Shown piece after piece: positions 1 to 10,877 of a stretch of 64,000 nucleotides of DNA. The translations under genes were made by a program, and so were the position numbers. Numbering within the stretch: the stretch's first letter is position 1; the number at the start of each line of letters is the position of its first letter. The stretch comes from Globodera rostochiensis. Its lineage: Eukaryota; Nematoda; Chromadorea; Rhabditida; Heteroderidae. The notes beneath the pieces are model-generated. The model was not told where the DNA came from. It did not search any database and was given only the letters and a program-made list of their open reading frames with translations. The stretch lies in the NCBI GenBank assembly GCA_018350325.1, contig JAEVLN010000014.1, positions 434,001 to 498,000 of the forward strand. Direction: 5' to 3'.

Positions 1-1334
1 ACCGACAGGCCAAAGGCGTTGCGAAAATTTATAAAATGTTAAAAGTTTTTATTTTATTGGTAGTCCCTTAGGGATCAAAAATTAAACAAAGCAAAAGCCC
101 CCAGGCAATTTTGTAAAATTAAAAAAAAAGATGAACTTTAGTAGTGCTTGTTTGTGTTTGTATGATCAATCGAAAATATTTTGTGATCAGATTTTTTTGT
201 TTTTGTTTTGTTAAAAAACCAATTAAAGGATTTCAGGGCATAATTAATTTTCAATGGCACAAAATGCCGTGAGCAATTCATTCATTGTCTTTACTTTAAA
301 CATAAAAATAAAATCATTTCCGTCGCGGTGCCGCGGTGCCGCCACGACAAAAGTGTTGTTGTTGTGTGTGTGTTATTAGCTGAGTTGGGGGCGGGGGCGG
401 GGGCAGCCCCCGAGGGGCACTGCGCATAAATTATTCACAATTTGCCTGAAGCAATTTTCTACGAAAATTCGTAAGCATTTTTGCACTGTATTAGAAAATA
501 AGAGTGGGCGCTGAACAAATTAAGCGGAGCGGAAGGTATGACATTTGGCACGGTTGAACATTTTTTTTCGTTGTTGTTGAGAGAACCAATGAGCAAAAAA
601 ATTAATTTTAAATATAAAAATAACAATGAATTTAAATTATATATTTACGCTAAAAGTTTGTCTAGGCAATTTAAATAAATATTAAATTAGTGAAATATTC
701 TCTAAACACTTTCACTTTTTATTTTAAGAGCTTTTATTTTATTTTTAAAAATGTGCGCCAATTTTTTTTTTGCGCAAATTGCCGAAAATTTTGGACTATG
801 GTCGGTCGGTTGGTCCACAGAATATTTTTTGCAAATAGCCCTCGAGGGGATGAATTGGTGGAGAGCCGATTTTAGCGCCCATTTTCTGTGGGAAGAATGG
901 CTGCCGACGAGCGCACATTCCGCCCGCGCTTTAATGGGCTTCGAAGAAAATGGGGGGGGGGGGGGGGGGGGGTCGGACTCACGGCAAAAAGCCATTATAA
1001 CAGCAAAAAAACGAAATTCCGTATGAGAAATTCAATATTTTTTACAATTTTTATGTGTCAATTTTTTGTAATTGAAATTTTGAAAGTTGTAAAAAGAGCA
1101 TTTTAACTGTTAAGCAGATAAGCAAACGACGTTAAATATTTTATCCGTTAAAGTTAAATTTATTTAAATTTTTTACATTTCGCGCGCCGAAATTTCATTT
1201 TGGTCATTGTCCATTCCGATTAAATCAAAACGTATACATTTCAATTTAAAATAAAATGTGTTTTAATTAAGTTTAAAATTTTCAGAATTTAAATTTCAAG
1301 AACTTTGAACAACAAAACAACAATTTTCACCCAC
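1..1334. other. unc-13 intronic sequence with a 21-base G run
   Basis: No exon could be recognised on either strand. The stretch is AT-rich apart from a GC-rich patch near 325-415 and an uninterrupted run of 21 G at 952-972. It is read as part of an unc-13 intron whose next exon lies beyond the left edge. Confidence 0.6.
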
Positions 1335-4300
1335 CTCAATGCCGGCATGTTTGCACGCCTCCCGGTATGCCCATTTCCACAGATGGCGATAATTTTTGCG
1401 GCCAGCGCCCGCCATTCTTGTGGCACCCAACGGAACCTTTGGTCGCCGCAAAGTTTCTTCCACCGAAGGCCGCGCAATTTCGGGCAAATTGCTGAAATAA
1501 AAAGGAAATTTTTTGGCAATTTTCACACCAAAAAAGTGCCATCCTCAACATTTTTCTGTCCATCCAAAATCACCCAATTAAAAGCCCAAAAAATGCCCAG
1601 ATTTTAGGTTCAGCCAACCCCAATTGGTCCTCCTCCTCCTCTTCTTCTTCTTCTTCTTCGCCTTCCTCCTCCTGAATCGGCTGCTGCTGCTGGTGCTGTT
1701 CCCTGCTGCTTTTGTTGCTGTTGTTTTCCGAGTACTGCTCCAACTCGTTGTCATCCAACTCGGCTGCTTCCTCCTCCTCCTCTCGCGTGGAAGCGACGGT
1801 GAACTGTGGCTGAACAGCAGCCGCAGCTCCGCCGCCCCCCATCGACGACGGGGTGGGCGAGTAAAAGCGGCCTTCCGCCTTCAGGGGGTCCTCGTAGCCA
1901 ATCTGAAGAAAAGGGCATAAAAATTTTGAAAGTGATCTAAACCCTTCTTAAAATAACTAAGGCTCCGATTTTTAAGCTTAAAACCAATTCAAAATAGGCG
2001 AACCTAAGAAAACGTGCCAAATAGGCGCCAAAAATTGAGCCCATAAACAAAACGAAAAAATCCAAATCTATTTTGATACGCTATCAAATGTCACACGGAC
2101 AAAATGTCCCGCGGATAAAATGTCCCGCGAATGAAATGTCCCGCGGACAAAATGTCCCACGGACAAAATGTCTCTTGCCCACCGTTAGAGGACAAAATGA
2201 ACAAATTTGGGGACGAAATAGAGGACATTTTGTCAGCCTTAAAATTTTTGAATTTTTGGAAAGGTATCATCCGGTTGTTAAACCTTAAAAATCCAGGCCT
2301 TTTTACTTAATACTAGTAATAACATACCCCATAATCTTCGTCAGCTCCTTCCACATAATTGCTTCTACCAAAAGTTTCTGAAAAATAAAAATTAAAAAAA
2401 CAAAATTAAAATTTTGGTCGACCTGCTAGAGGCCTGCTGTTGTAGGAGAGGGGCTCCTCCTCCTCCTCTTCTTCGGCACCATAAATTTGTGGTGGTTCAA
2501 AATGTTCACCGGACGTGCACGGCGGCGGCACATCGTACTTTGGGCTTGAAGTGGACCGCTCCCTAATTTGTTTTTTATTTAAAAATCCAATTTTTTGTTT
2601 AATTTAAAATTTGCTGAATCCGCAATTCTGTATATTCCCCACATTGTAAATTGTCCCAAATTGTTCCTTCTGATTTAGCCATCCCCCATAAACATGTCTG
2701 CCCAATGCCAAGCCATCCTCCTAATCCTATCCAATGCCATAAGCATTCTTCCCCATTCAAATCTCTGTGCATCGCCCCCAATCCCTTCTGCTCTGAACCT
2801 TATCCCCCGCCCATCTCGTGTCACTATTTAAGTTCATCCCAAACTCCCATTCGGGGGTCCACCAATTCCCATTCGTGTGTCTGTCGGGTTTGCCTGCTTA
2901 GCCTATTATTTGTGGACTGCTCCGAGACTGCTTTTCAGAGGTCTTTCGAGACCACAGAGCAAATCGCGGTTCTCCCGATCACCTCTCCCGATCACCTCTC
3001 CCGATCACCTCTCCCGATCACTATTTTATGCTTATAATGCCTTTCTTTCCCAATAAATTTCCTCTCCTCTTTGGACTATCAAAGGGTATTAAAACACTAT
3101 AAACCGCGCGGACACAACAAAATTGTTTTTTTTTTTTATTATAATTTTATACCCCCCATCAAATGGCGGAGGCGCTGCATATTTGTGCTCATCACTGTCG
3201 TACACCAATTGTGCCGTCGGTCGACGAGGCCCGCCGCGCGTGCCACCACTGGAGCAAATGCTGTCGTCCCCTCCGGCACTCAAAGAGCCTTAAAAAAAAG
3301 CGTCAAAAAAAACAAAAATAATTTGAAATTTAACCCAAAAACTTTACCATCAAAATTGCGGCTTAACGGTCGACTGTCATAACGTCGTCCGGCAGCCACC
3401 AATTTTGCCTCATAATCCATCAAATCCAATTCCTATTAAAATTAAATTAAATTAAATTATGTTTAAATGCAAAAATATATTTATTTTAATTTAACCTGCT
3501 GAGTTAACTTGGCACTTCCTTCCCCACCACTTTTTTCACGTTCAAATTCACTTTCCTTGAAGAAAAACAAAAATTGTTAAACAAATTAATTCTAATTATA
3601 TTAATAAAAGTTTTTAATAGAATTTTCACCGTGTCAGGCCATCGTTGCTGACGGACTGCTTAATTCAAAATTTTATTGAAGATTTAATTGTAATAAAATT
3701 ATAATTTTTATTTAGCTAATTAGGTATTGTTGTTTTTTACCCTCACCTTCTTGACATTTTGTGATTTTATCTCTGTTCTCTGCATACATGAACTGTTGTT
3801 GGTCCTCCAAATTTTGTGCCAAATTTTGCATTCCAACCGGAACAGCCTTAAAATTTCAAATTTAAAACTTTTAAAATATCTCCCAAAAGTCTAAATTAAA
3901 AATCATTTAAATCGATACATTTACAAAAATTAACCCACCGTCCCCGTGGAGGTGAAGCCGTCCGACTCGGAGTCGTTGTGCTGCTGTTGCTGCTGCTGTT
4001 GATGAAGCTGATGGTGAAGGCGATGGCCAATCTTGTTGCTGAACACAACGGTGGAGTTACTGCTCCGGCTGTCTGTAAAACCATTCCGACTGGCAGCAGT
4101 GGAATCGTGCTGAAAATATTTATTTTTCATTTTTGTTGAATTTTATTAGAGAATACATTTTTATTTTTCTAATTAAAAATTCATCTTTTTTGACCTTTTC
4201 AATATAATTAAATAATTGATATAAAATTGCGAAAAGCTTAATAAATGCATACATAATATAATTAATTATATTTACTTACCTTAAATTATAAAGAATATTT

Positions 4301-7300
4301 CAATACTTTCTTTTCGAAAATTAATAATAAAAACCATTAACTTTTTTAAATGTGAAAATTTGCTCACCAGTGACGCTCTTTTTCGGGGCGAAGCTGTCAC
4401 GGAATAGCTCTCCAACTGGAAGGAATCGCTGGGCATAAGGTCAAGCGGAGGCCGTTGAGGGTGCCTAAAAGCCGAGAAAATTTTTTTTTTAAATTTAAAA
4501 AGATGGTTTTTGTCACTTTGACTCTCCTCCTCCATGGTAAAAGTCGTCATCAATGTACTGCTTGGGCTCCTCGGGTTCAATGCCAAAGTGCATCATTGCA
4601 TCTTCGTCGTAATGACTGGAGGACGAAATGCCTAAGAATTGAATTTGTTTTTAAATATTAAAAAAGGGCACACAATTCGATGTCGACAGAATTTTTAGCC
4701 ATAAAGTGGCAAAATATGCATTTTCAAAAATGTTCAAATTCGCCATCCCCCAATTATTTTCATAACAGAGAATAAAACATCCTCTCATTCATTTATGGGT
4801 ATTTGTCGCATATTCCCGTCGGCCCTGTGGCCTAATGGATAAGGCGTTTGACTTCGAATCAAAAGATTGCAGGTTCGAGTCCTGCCAGGGTCACACAAAT
4901 TTTTGCCAAAATTTAAATTATAAATAATAATAAAATTTAATTCTATATTTTCCGAAAGTTTGACCCAACCCCAAAAAATGTTTTGAGTGTTTTTTGGTTT
5001 TGGCTTTTTTTGTGTTGTTAACTTTTTTTGGGTTTTGAATTTTTGGGTTGAATTTAACCTAAACCCCTAACCATAAAACTTTTTGATCCAATTTTTTGTA
5101 CAAAAAAACCTAAACATTTTGGTTTTTGGTTTTGGGTCCGGACTCTAGCATTAACAGTACCCTCATTTGTGGCATTATGTTCATAATGTTGATCGGATTG
5201 TGCAAAATATGCGTCGTAATCATTGCCTAAATCATTTTTTGTTTTGTTTTGATTAAATATTAAAATTATTTTCATTTGCTTTTTTCACTTTGTCGAAATT
5301 GTTTTGCTGGCGATGGTGGACTTTGCATAAAGCGGGGATGAAACTGTTCCAAGCATTCAAAATCACTCGGTTTCCGATCGCCTGCAAATTTGAAAAATAG
5401 TTTTTTAATGATTTATATAAACCAATTTAGTTAAAAAAAAAACCTTAATTTTTGTTGATATTAAATTTTATTTTTCATTAAAAGGTTTTTAAAAAAAGTT
5501 TCCGATCGCCTGCAAATTTGAAAAATAGTTTTTTAATGATTTATATAAACCAATTTAATTTTTAAAAAAAAAACCTTAATTTTTGTTGATATTAAATTTT
5601 ATTTTTCATTAAAAGGTTTTTAAAAAAAATTTCCGATCGCCTGCAAATTTGAAAAATAGTTTTTTAATGATTTATATAAACCAATTTAGTTAAAAAAAAA
5701 ACCTTAATTTTTGTTGATATTAAATTTTATTTTTCATTAAAAGGTTTTTAAAAAAAGTTTCCGATCGCCTGCAAATTTGAAAAATAGTTTTTTAATGATT
5801 TATATAAACCAATTTAGTTAAAAAAAAAACCTTAATTTTTGTTGATATTAAATTTTATTTTTCATTAAAAGGTTTTTAAAAAAAATTTCCGATCGCCTGC
5901 AAATTTGAAAAATAGTTTTTTAATGATTTATCTTTATGCCAATTTAATTTTTAAAAAACCCTCATTTTTGTTGATCCTTTTTATTTTATTAAATTTTATT
6001 TTTAGTTAAAAGGTTTTTAAAAAAAGGTTAATATTGTCTCCCCCCCCCCCCAAATTACCGTATTGTGGTCCCTGAATCGGAGGCGGTGATACCGTATTCT
6101 CCTCTCCGTCACTGGCGGTACCGTAATGCGCCGCATACGGTGCCCCGTAGTATTGGTGCCTTGTGTTATTGTGAATTTGCTGGTGCCGCCCATCGTGGTC
6201 CATCACATTCTCCTCAAGCTCATAATACAAGTGGCAATTTGCCTGTACATAAAAGACGTTTTTTAATTAATTAAATTTAAAATTTAACATTAAAAAATTT
6301 TTGTTGAGAAACAATTTGATTTTTGAAGAAGCTAAAATTTTTGGTCAAAATCTGATGATTTATTTTCGAAATTTGTCATTTTTGAGCCCTGCAGCAAACG
6401 GCAAAATTGCCAACGGCGCAATTTGCGGTGAAATTGAAGCCACCGAAGACAAATATTGGAGGCAGAGGAGGAAATTGGGAGTAAATGATCCCCCGGGGGG
6501 CATTTTGCCGCCCTTTCTTGAAGAGTTGAGGTGGAGGCAAATTTTCAATTTTTATTTTACTTTTTTGGTCTTTTCTGTAAGGTAAAGGAACTTGAAACTT
6601 CAAAAAAAAATAATGCCATAAAGGGGGGTTTCCGATTTTTAAATTTTTGTCTTGGAGCGGTTTTCCGATTTTTAAATTTTTGCCTGGCATTTTGGGGGCC
6701 TTTTCCGGTTTAAAAAAAATTTTTATGCGCTTTTATACTTCTTCATCTCTTTGCCGTATTGTGTCGTCCCATTGCCACGAGGCTGAGGTTGTCGGGCCGT
6801 CGTCCGCCGATGCCACAACGGAATGCCTGTGAAATTTTGGGTTAAATTGCATAAAAAACTATTAGAAACCGTAGAAAAAAGCCGTTTAAAAACGCTTAGA
6901 TAAAATTGGCACAACTTCAAAAATGGCCCCCGGTTTTACACAACAAAGCCAAAGCACATTTAGTAAAAATGGCATTTTAACAAATTTGCGTGACCAATTA
7001 TTTTCGGGGTGTCTGACCACGGGCGATTTTCAAAGAATTTAATGGCACCTGCAAAAATTGAAATTAACCCCTACCGATGTTGTTGTTGTTGTTGTTGTTG
7101 TTGCTGTGTCGTCCCATTTTGCGCCGCTTTGTGCCCGTGCCGATGGGGCCTCAGGTGGGACTCGAATTGGTGCACGGACGGATTGGCCTGGTGGTGGTGG
7201 TGTTGCTGTTGTTGTTGCTGGTGCGGATGGTGGAAGCCGGTGGGGAAGGAAATGTCGGAGGTGTAGTCCGAGTCCTCCGAAATTCCGGCTGAATTAGGCA

Positions 7301-10300
7301 AAATTTGAATTTTAATAATGCCAAAAAGCAATTTATTTTAGTTCATTTTATTTCTTTTATATAACTTTTTGATTCTTGAACATATAAATTGATCAGAATA
7401 TTTAAATATAATCATTGATAAATAAAAATAATTTAATTAAAAATGGCACGCACAATGGTTTAGCGGTGCGTGTCGGCGCGTTGCGCCTGGGGCGCCGTCG
7501 CCCAACTCGTCGCCGAGACGTCCGGCTCGAAGCTTAAACAAAGAAAAAAGCTTAAAAGTTTGCTAATTTTAAAGCCATCACCACCAGCTCCTCCGCGTCG
7601 CGTTCGTCACACTGCAAACTGATCAGATGCTGATTCAACTGATCAAGGGGCCAACGACCGTCTGGCACTTCTTGTTTTGGGGGTGGGGGGGGGGAGTTTA
7701 TTTTTCGAATCGAGCCTTGGCTTTTTTTTAATTTTAAAATTTCCGGCACATTTCTCTGACCTTGATCAAAATGTGGCTGTTCTCTGATCGCTTCATTTTC
7801 ATAGGCCAAAAATGAGGTCGGCGATTGGACTTGAGACACCGATTCGACGCCTTTAAATGTGATGATTATTGACATGTAAAAGCCCAAAAGTTAAAGCCAA
7901 AAAATGGAATTTTACTAAAATCTCGCGTTGTAAATTTTATGTCAACGTCGGAAAGTGCCAATTAAGCTTGTGCCATGGGCTTTGGAAAGCGCAAATTGGC
8001 ACTTTCCAAAACGCGCTGAATGGTCTCAAATTCCAAGGCAAAAAAATGTTTTTTTTTAATTAAAAAACTAACAAAAATAAAGAAGATTAATTAAAAAAAC
8101 ATAAATTTTTTAAATTAAATTCTCTTTTAGAAATTAGCCAATAAAAAATTCGTTTCATAAATTTTTGGAATGCCGCCGCTAGCAACAAAAATGTGCAATT
8201 TTAATTTGGGCAACCAAAAAATTTATGTGAATTTTTCGTGACTCAATTTCCTTCCCATTGAATATTATTCTGATTAATAATACGAATGAATGAATGAATA
8301 TGCAAAATAAATGAAGAAAAAACATCCACTTTTAGCATTTAAATTTATTATTATTTAAAAAAGAATTAAAAATAATTAAAATCCCAAATAAAAATTAACT
8401 AAAACACACAATATTTTACCAAGATTATACTAATATTAGGAATATCGAGAATTTAAAGGTGTAAAGAAAGTTGATTTTTTGAATAATTTAACAAATTTTT
8501 TGGTGCATTATGGTTTTGTACTCCCCCGAGGTTTTTGGCATTTCTGTGAAGAGTAAAGTAAAATTGACCAAAATGCCAATGTGAATTAATTATTTATGGG
8601 GGGGGGGGGTGACTTTCTTTCAACAATTGCCACCACCTTCAGCGTAACGAAGAAGAAGTTCCAAAGTGTGAGAGAAACAAATAATTTGAAAAATTCTTTA
8701 ACAAAAAAAAATATTTTTTTATAGTTTATAATAATAGGGTTTGCCCCCGACCCCTCGGGTGCGGGAAAGGTCGGAGGTCGGGGACGAAAACCCCGAAAAT
8801 TTCAAAAAAAAGTCGGCATTCGGGGGGCTGGACTCTCGAACATCGGGACAAAAATTTTCTGGCCCCGGATAACGCAGAAAATTGACCAGGATTCAAGAAG
8901 CGGACAAAACCCTACACAAACATATAGCCGGGAGGGCTTTTGGAGCCTTGAAATCGGGATCAAAGCAAATAATTGCGAAAAAAAATCTCAATTTATGATC
9001 AAATCAGTGCCAAAACTTTGGGGTCGAGGACTCGGTTAGCGGGGTTTACAATAATATAAATATTTTCACGCGCCTTAGGCGTCATGCCCTCGGGGGCCAA
9101 GAATAATGATTTCCCGCCCCCGAGGCGTGAAAATGCATGTCGAAACGGGGGGGGGCGGGCGTGTGGGGTGTGAATGAATGGATTTTTGCGTCTGGGCACG
9201 AAAAATGTCCAAACATCGCCTCCGGCGAAAGGACCCCCCCCCCCCTCCACCAAACCCATCGGGGCACAAACACAATGGACAAATTTTATTGAAAAATTAT
9301 TGAAAAAAGAGCGCTTAAGGGGGGAGGGCAAAAAAAAATGACGGAAAATTGCGTTATAGGAAAATTAAATGAAAAAAATTTTTTTGTTATATTTTGAGAA
9401 TAATTTTATTAACTTTTATTTTTCATTTTTGAAGTTTTGCCGCCAAAATAATTACGAAAAAATTTTAAAATTTGTGCCAAAATTTTCACCGTATGGCAGC
9501 TCAAAATGACAGTCAACACAAACGGAATGGCCGGTCGGACGGACGGTGCCCACCGTTTCGCCGTTCACTGTTTGAAATTCGTGGTCAACTTAATTGAAAT
9601 AAAAATAGAAATAAAAATAAAAATCATTATTTAGCATTGAATTTAAATTATCATTTTAGACCCTGAATCACGCTCTGTTTAAAATGCTTTGCGGATTTTA
9701 GTATAATCATAAAAAAGAGTTAGTTTAAATGTGCTTTTCACCCCAAAAAGTTATTCCTACAAATTTTGTTAATTATTATTTTTATATTAAACATTTTATA
9801 AATCCCCTAATTTTTGCACAATTTAAGGAATTTGCACATTTAGAATCCTATTTTAAGGAAATCCCAGCCAGAGGAGTCCGAATGATGCGTCATCTTTTTT
9901 TGTATAAAAATAAATAAATTAATTTTCGGACTTTGAAAAAAACGGCCGGGCCCGGCCACCGGTGAGTAGGCAATTTGACGGAGTGGCAAAAAATGAACGC
10001 CGAGCAGTTTATCCCACAGAACGCCTTTGTTCCACAACTCCAGCACCAAACCCTGGTCGAGCTGATCAGTTTCACTGAAATCAAAAGCATTTTGAAAACA
10101 AAAAATAATTGCATTTAGGCAAAGACCAAGATTTGAACAATGGAGCTCTGATCATCCCTAATCATTTCATGCGGCTGATCATTAGTGATCGGAATTTTGG
10201 AATTTTAAAAAAGCCTGGCCCGGGGGGTTCCGAACCGAAAAACCAAACCAAAAAAAAATCCCGGTTCTAAACCTAATCCCAATACCCAAATTTAAATTTA

Positions 10301-10877
10301 AACTTTTTGTTTTAATTTTATTTTATAACAATTTGATTTACGCACAAAACAAATTCCTGCTCCCATTGGGGCTGAGTGCCTTTGACGGCGATTGTTGTCG
10401 ACTTCACATTTTGCAATTTTAAAGTCACATAAGCATGAAAATCTTCTGCAAATAAATAAATAAATAGGTAAATCTTTTATTGGTGTTTTATAAAAATAAT
10501 AATTAAATTTAAATTTAAAATAATTAATACTTTGGGTGGTCCGTCCCCTCATTTTGAACGCACAAAATTACAACGAAAAGCAAATAATGATCGAATTCAT
10601 GATTTTATGCCCAAATTTGTTTTTGAAAAATTTTTTGGGGACCATCAGAAGTATTATTAGCTTAAATTAAAATTTGTAATCATTTTAGAATATTTCATAA
10701 ATGTTTTTAATTGATTGATTTTCACCGATGTTGCCTTGGAGACGAGCTTTTTTGACTAAAAAGGAAAAACTAATTGTTTGATTAATTACCTAATTAGGGA
10801 AATAAAACGTAAATTGTTAAAAAGGGCAAATTATTTGTCATAACAAATTTTTCACCTGTCACACACAGCAATGACAT
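1..10877 (-). CDS. unc-13: UNC-13 (Munc13) synaptic vesicle priming protein, N-terminal part, runs off left edge
   Basis: UNC-13 primes synaptic vesicles at presynaptic active zones. The visible part encodes the N-terminal C2A domain (RIM binding and homodimerisation in Munc13) and the long variable linker. Start ATG is at 10877; exon 1 begins [15 protein letters not shown], matching the Munc13 start. C2A motifs follow: [32 protein letters not shown], and a VRPTGH...FELP segment. Exons with consistent phase: 10856-10877, 10726-10755, 10346-10445, 9944-10074, 9490-9588, 7761-7850, ~7576-7670, 7454-7532, 7075-7288, 6739-6826, 6059-6242, 5289-5381, 5161-5226, 4517-4631, 4368-4464, 3939-4109, 3747-3846, 3630-3658, 3496-3555, 3348-3432, 3153-3288, 2423-2562, 2328-2377, 1619-1902, 1335-1491; about 905 codons. 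The linker has Gln/His runs (7075-7288), another Gln run (3939-4109) and a Glu run (1619-1902). The SDYTSD...PSVHQF segment resembles Munc13-1. C1, C2B, MUN and C2C lie beyond position 1. Uncertain: the donor near 7576 and a possible missing micro-exon between 9944 and 9588. Confidence 0.93.
952..972 (+). repeat. Oligo-G tract, 21 bases (longest of about 30)
   Basis: An uninterrupted run of 21 G in an unc-13 intron. Runs of nine or more G or C recur throughout the window, for example near 6041, 7683, 8599, 9234, 11360, 11630, 12001, 12531, 23539, 25731, 26131, 26348, 26867, 27226, 38122, 39208, 40781, 43815, 46700, 48107, 54486, 57045, 58108, 58171 and 58411. Confidence 0.9.
2083..2240 (-). 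repeat. Dispersed ACATTTTGTCC-rich element, copy 1 (inverted)
   Basis: This unc-13 intron segment holds five to six close copies of a GGGACATTTTGTCC-like unit. Read on the minus strand it starts at CCGTTA..GGGCAAGAGACA and ends near CATTTGATAG. The same modules recur on the plus strand at ~53805-53910 and ~55995-56115, so this is an interspersed family and not a local microsatellite. Confidence 0.7.
2612..3119. mobile_element. Candidate solo LTR with 5-bp target duplication
   Basis: A 508-bp block begins TGCTG and ends CAACA, an imperfect inverted terminus typical of LTRs. It is bounded by a direct repeat AAATT at 2607-2611 and 3120-3124. It lies between unc-13 exons and differs in composition from the surrounding AT-rich intron. 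Inside are a TATTTAAG box near 2825, an AATAAA signal near 3053, and four head-to-tail copies of a 13-base unit (CTCCCGATCACCT) from 2972. No coding region is present, so it looks like a solo LTR left by recombination. The retroelement family is not recognisable. Confidence 0.55.
2972..3022. repeat. 13-bp tandem repeat, four copies
   Basis: The unit CTCCCGATCACCT is repeated about four times without interruption inside the candidate LTR; the last copy is incomplete. Confidence 0.85.
4821..4893 (+). tRNA. tRNA-Arg (anticodon TCG)
   Basis: The cloverleaf is complete. The acceptor stem GGCCCTG pairs with CAGGGTC, with one G-T pair. The anticodon stem TTTGA/TCAAA encloses the loop CTTCGAA with anticodon TCG, which reads CGA Arg codons. 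The T arm contains GGTTCGAGTCC, and the discriminator base is A. There is no intron and no encoded CCA. The gene lies in an unc-13 intron on the opposite strand, between exons 4517-4631 and 5161-5226. Confidence 0.95.
5373..5945. repeat. ~128-bp tandem repeat spanning a splice acceptor
   Basis: TCCGATCGCCTGCAAATTTG recurs at 5373, 5501, 5632, 5760 and 5888, spacing 128-131 bp, with nearly identical sequence between copies. The last copy diverges after ~5925. On the minus strand each unit carries a TTTGCAG acceptor followed by the first ~12 bases of unc-13 exon 5289-5381. Only the leftmost copy continues into the real exon. Confidence 0.93.

Noticed and set aside
5373..5945. CRISPR-like array
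   Set aside because: Units are contiguous with no unique spacers, the context is an intron of an animal gene, and it is a tandem repeat.
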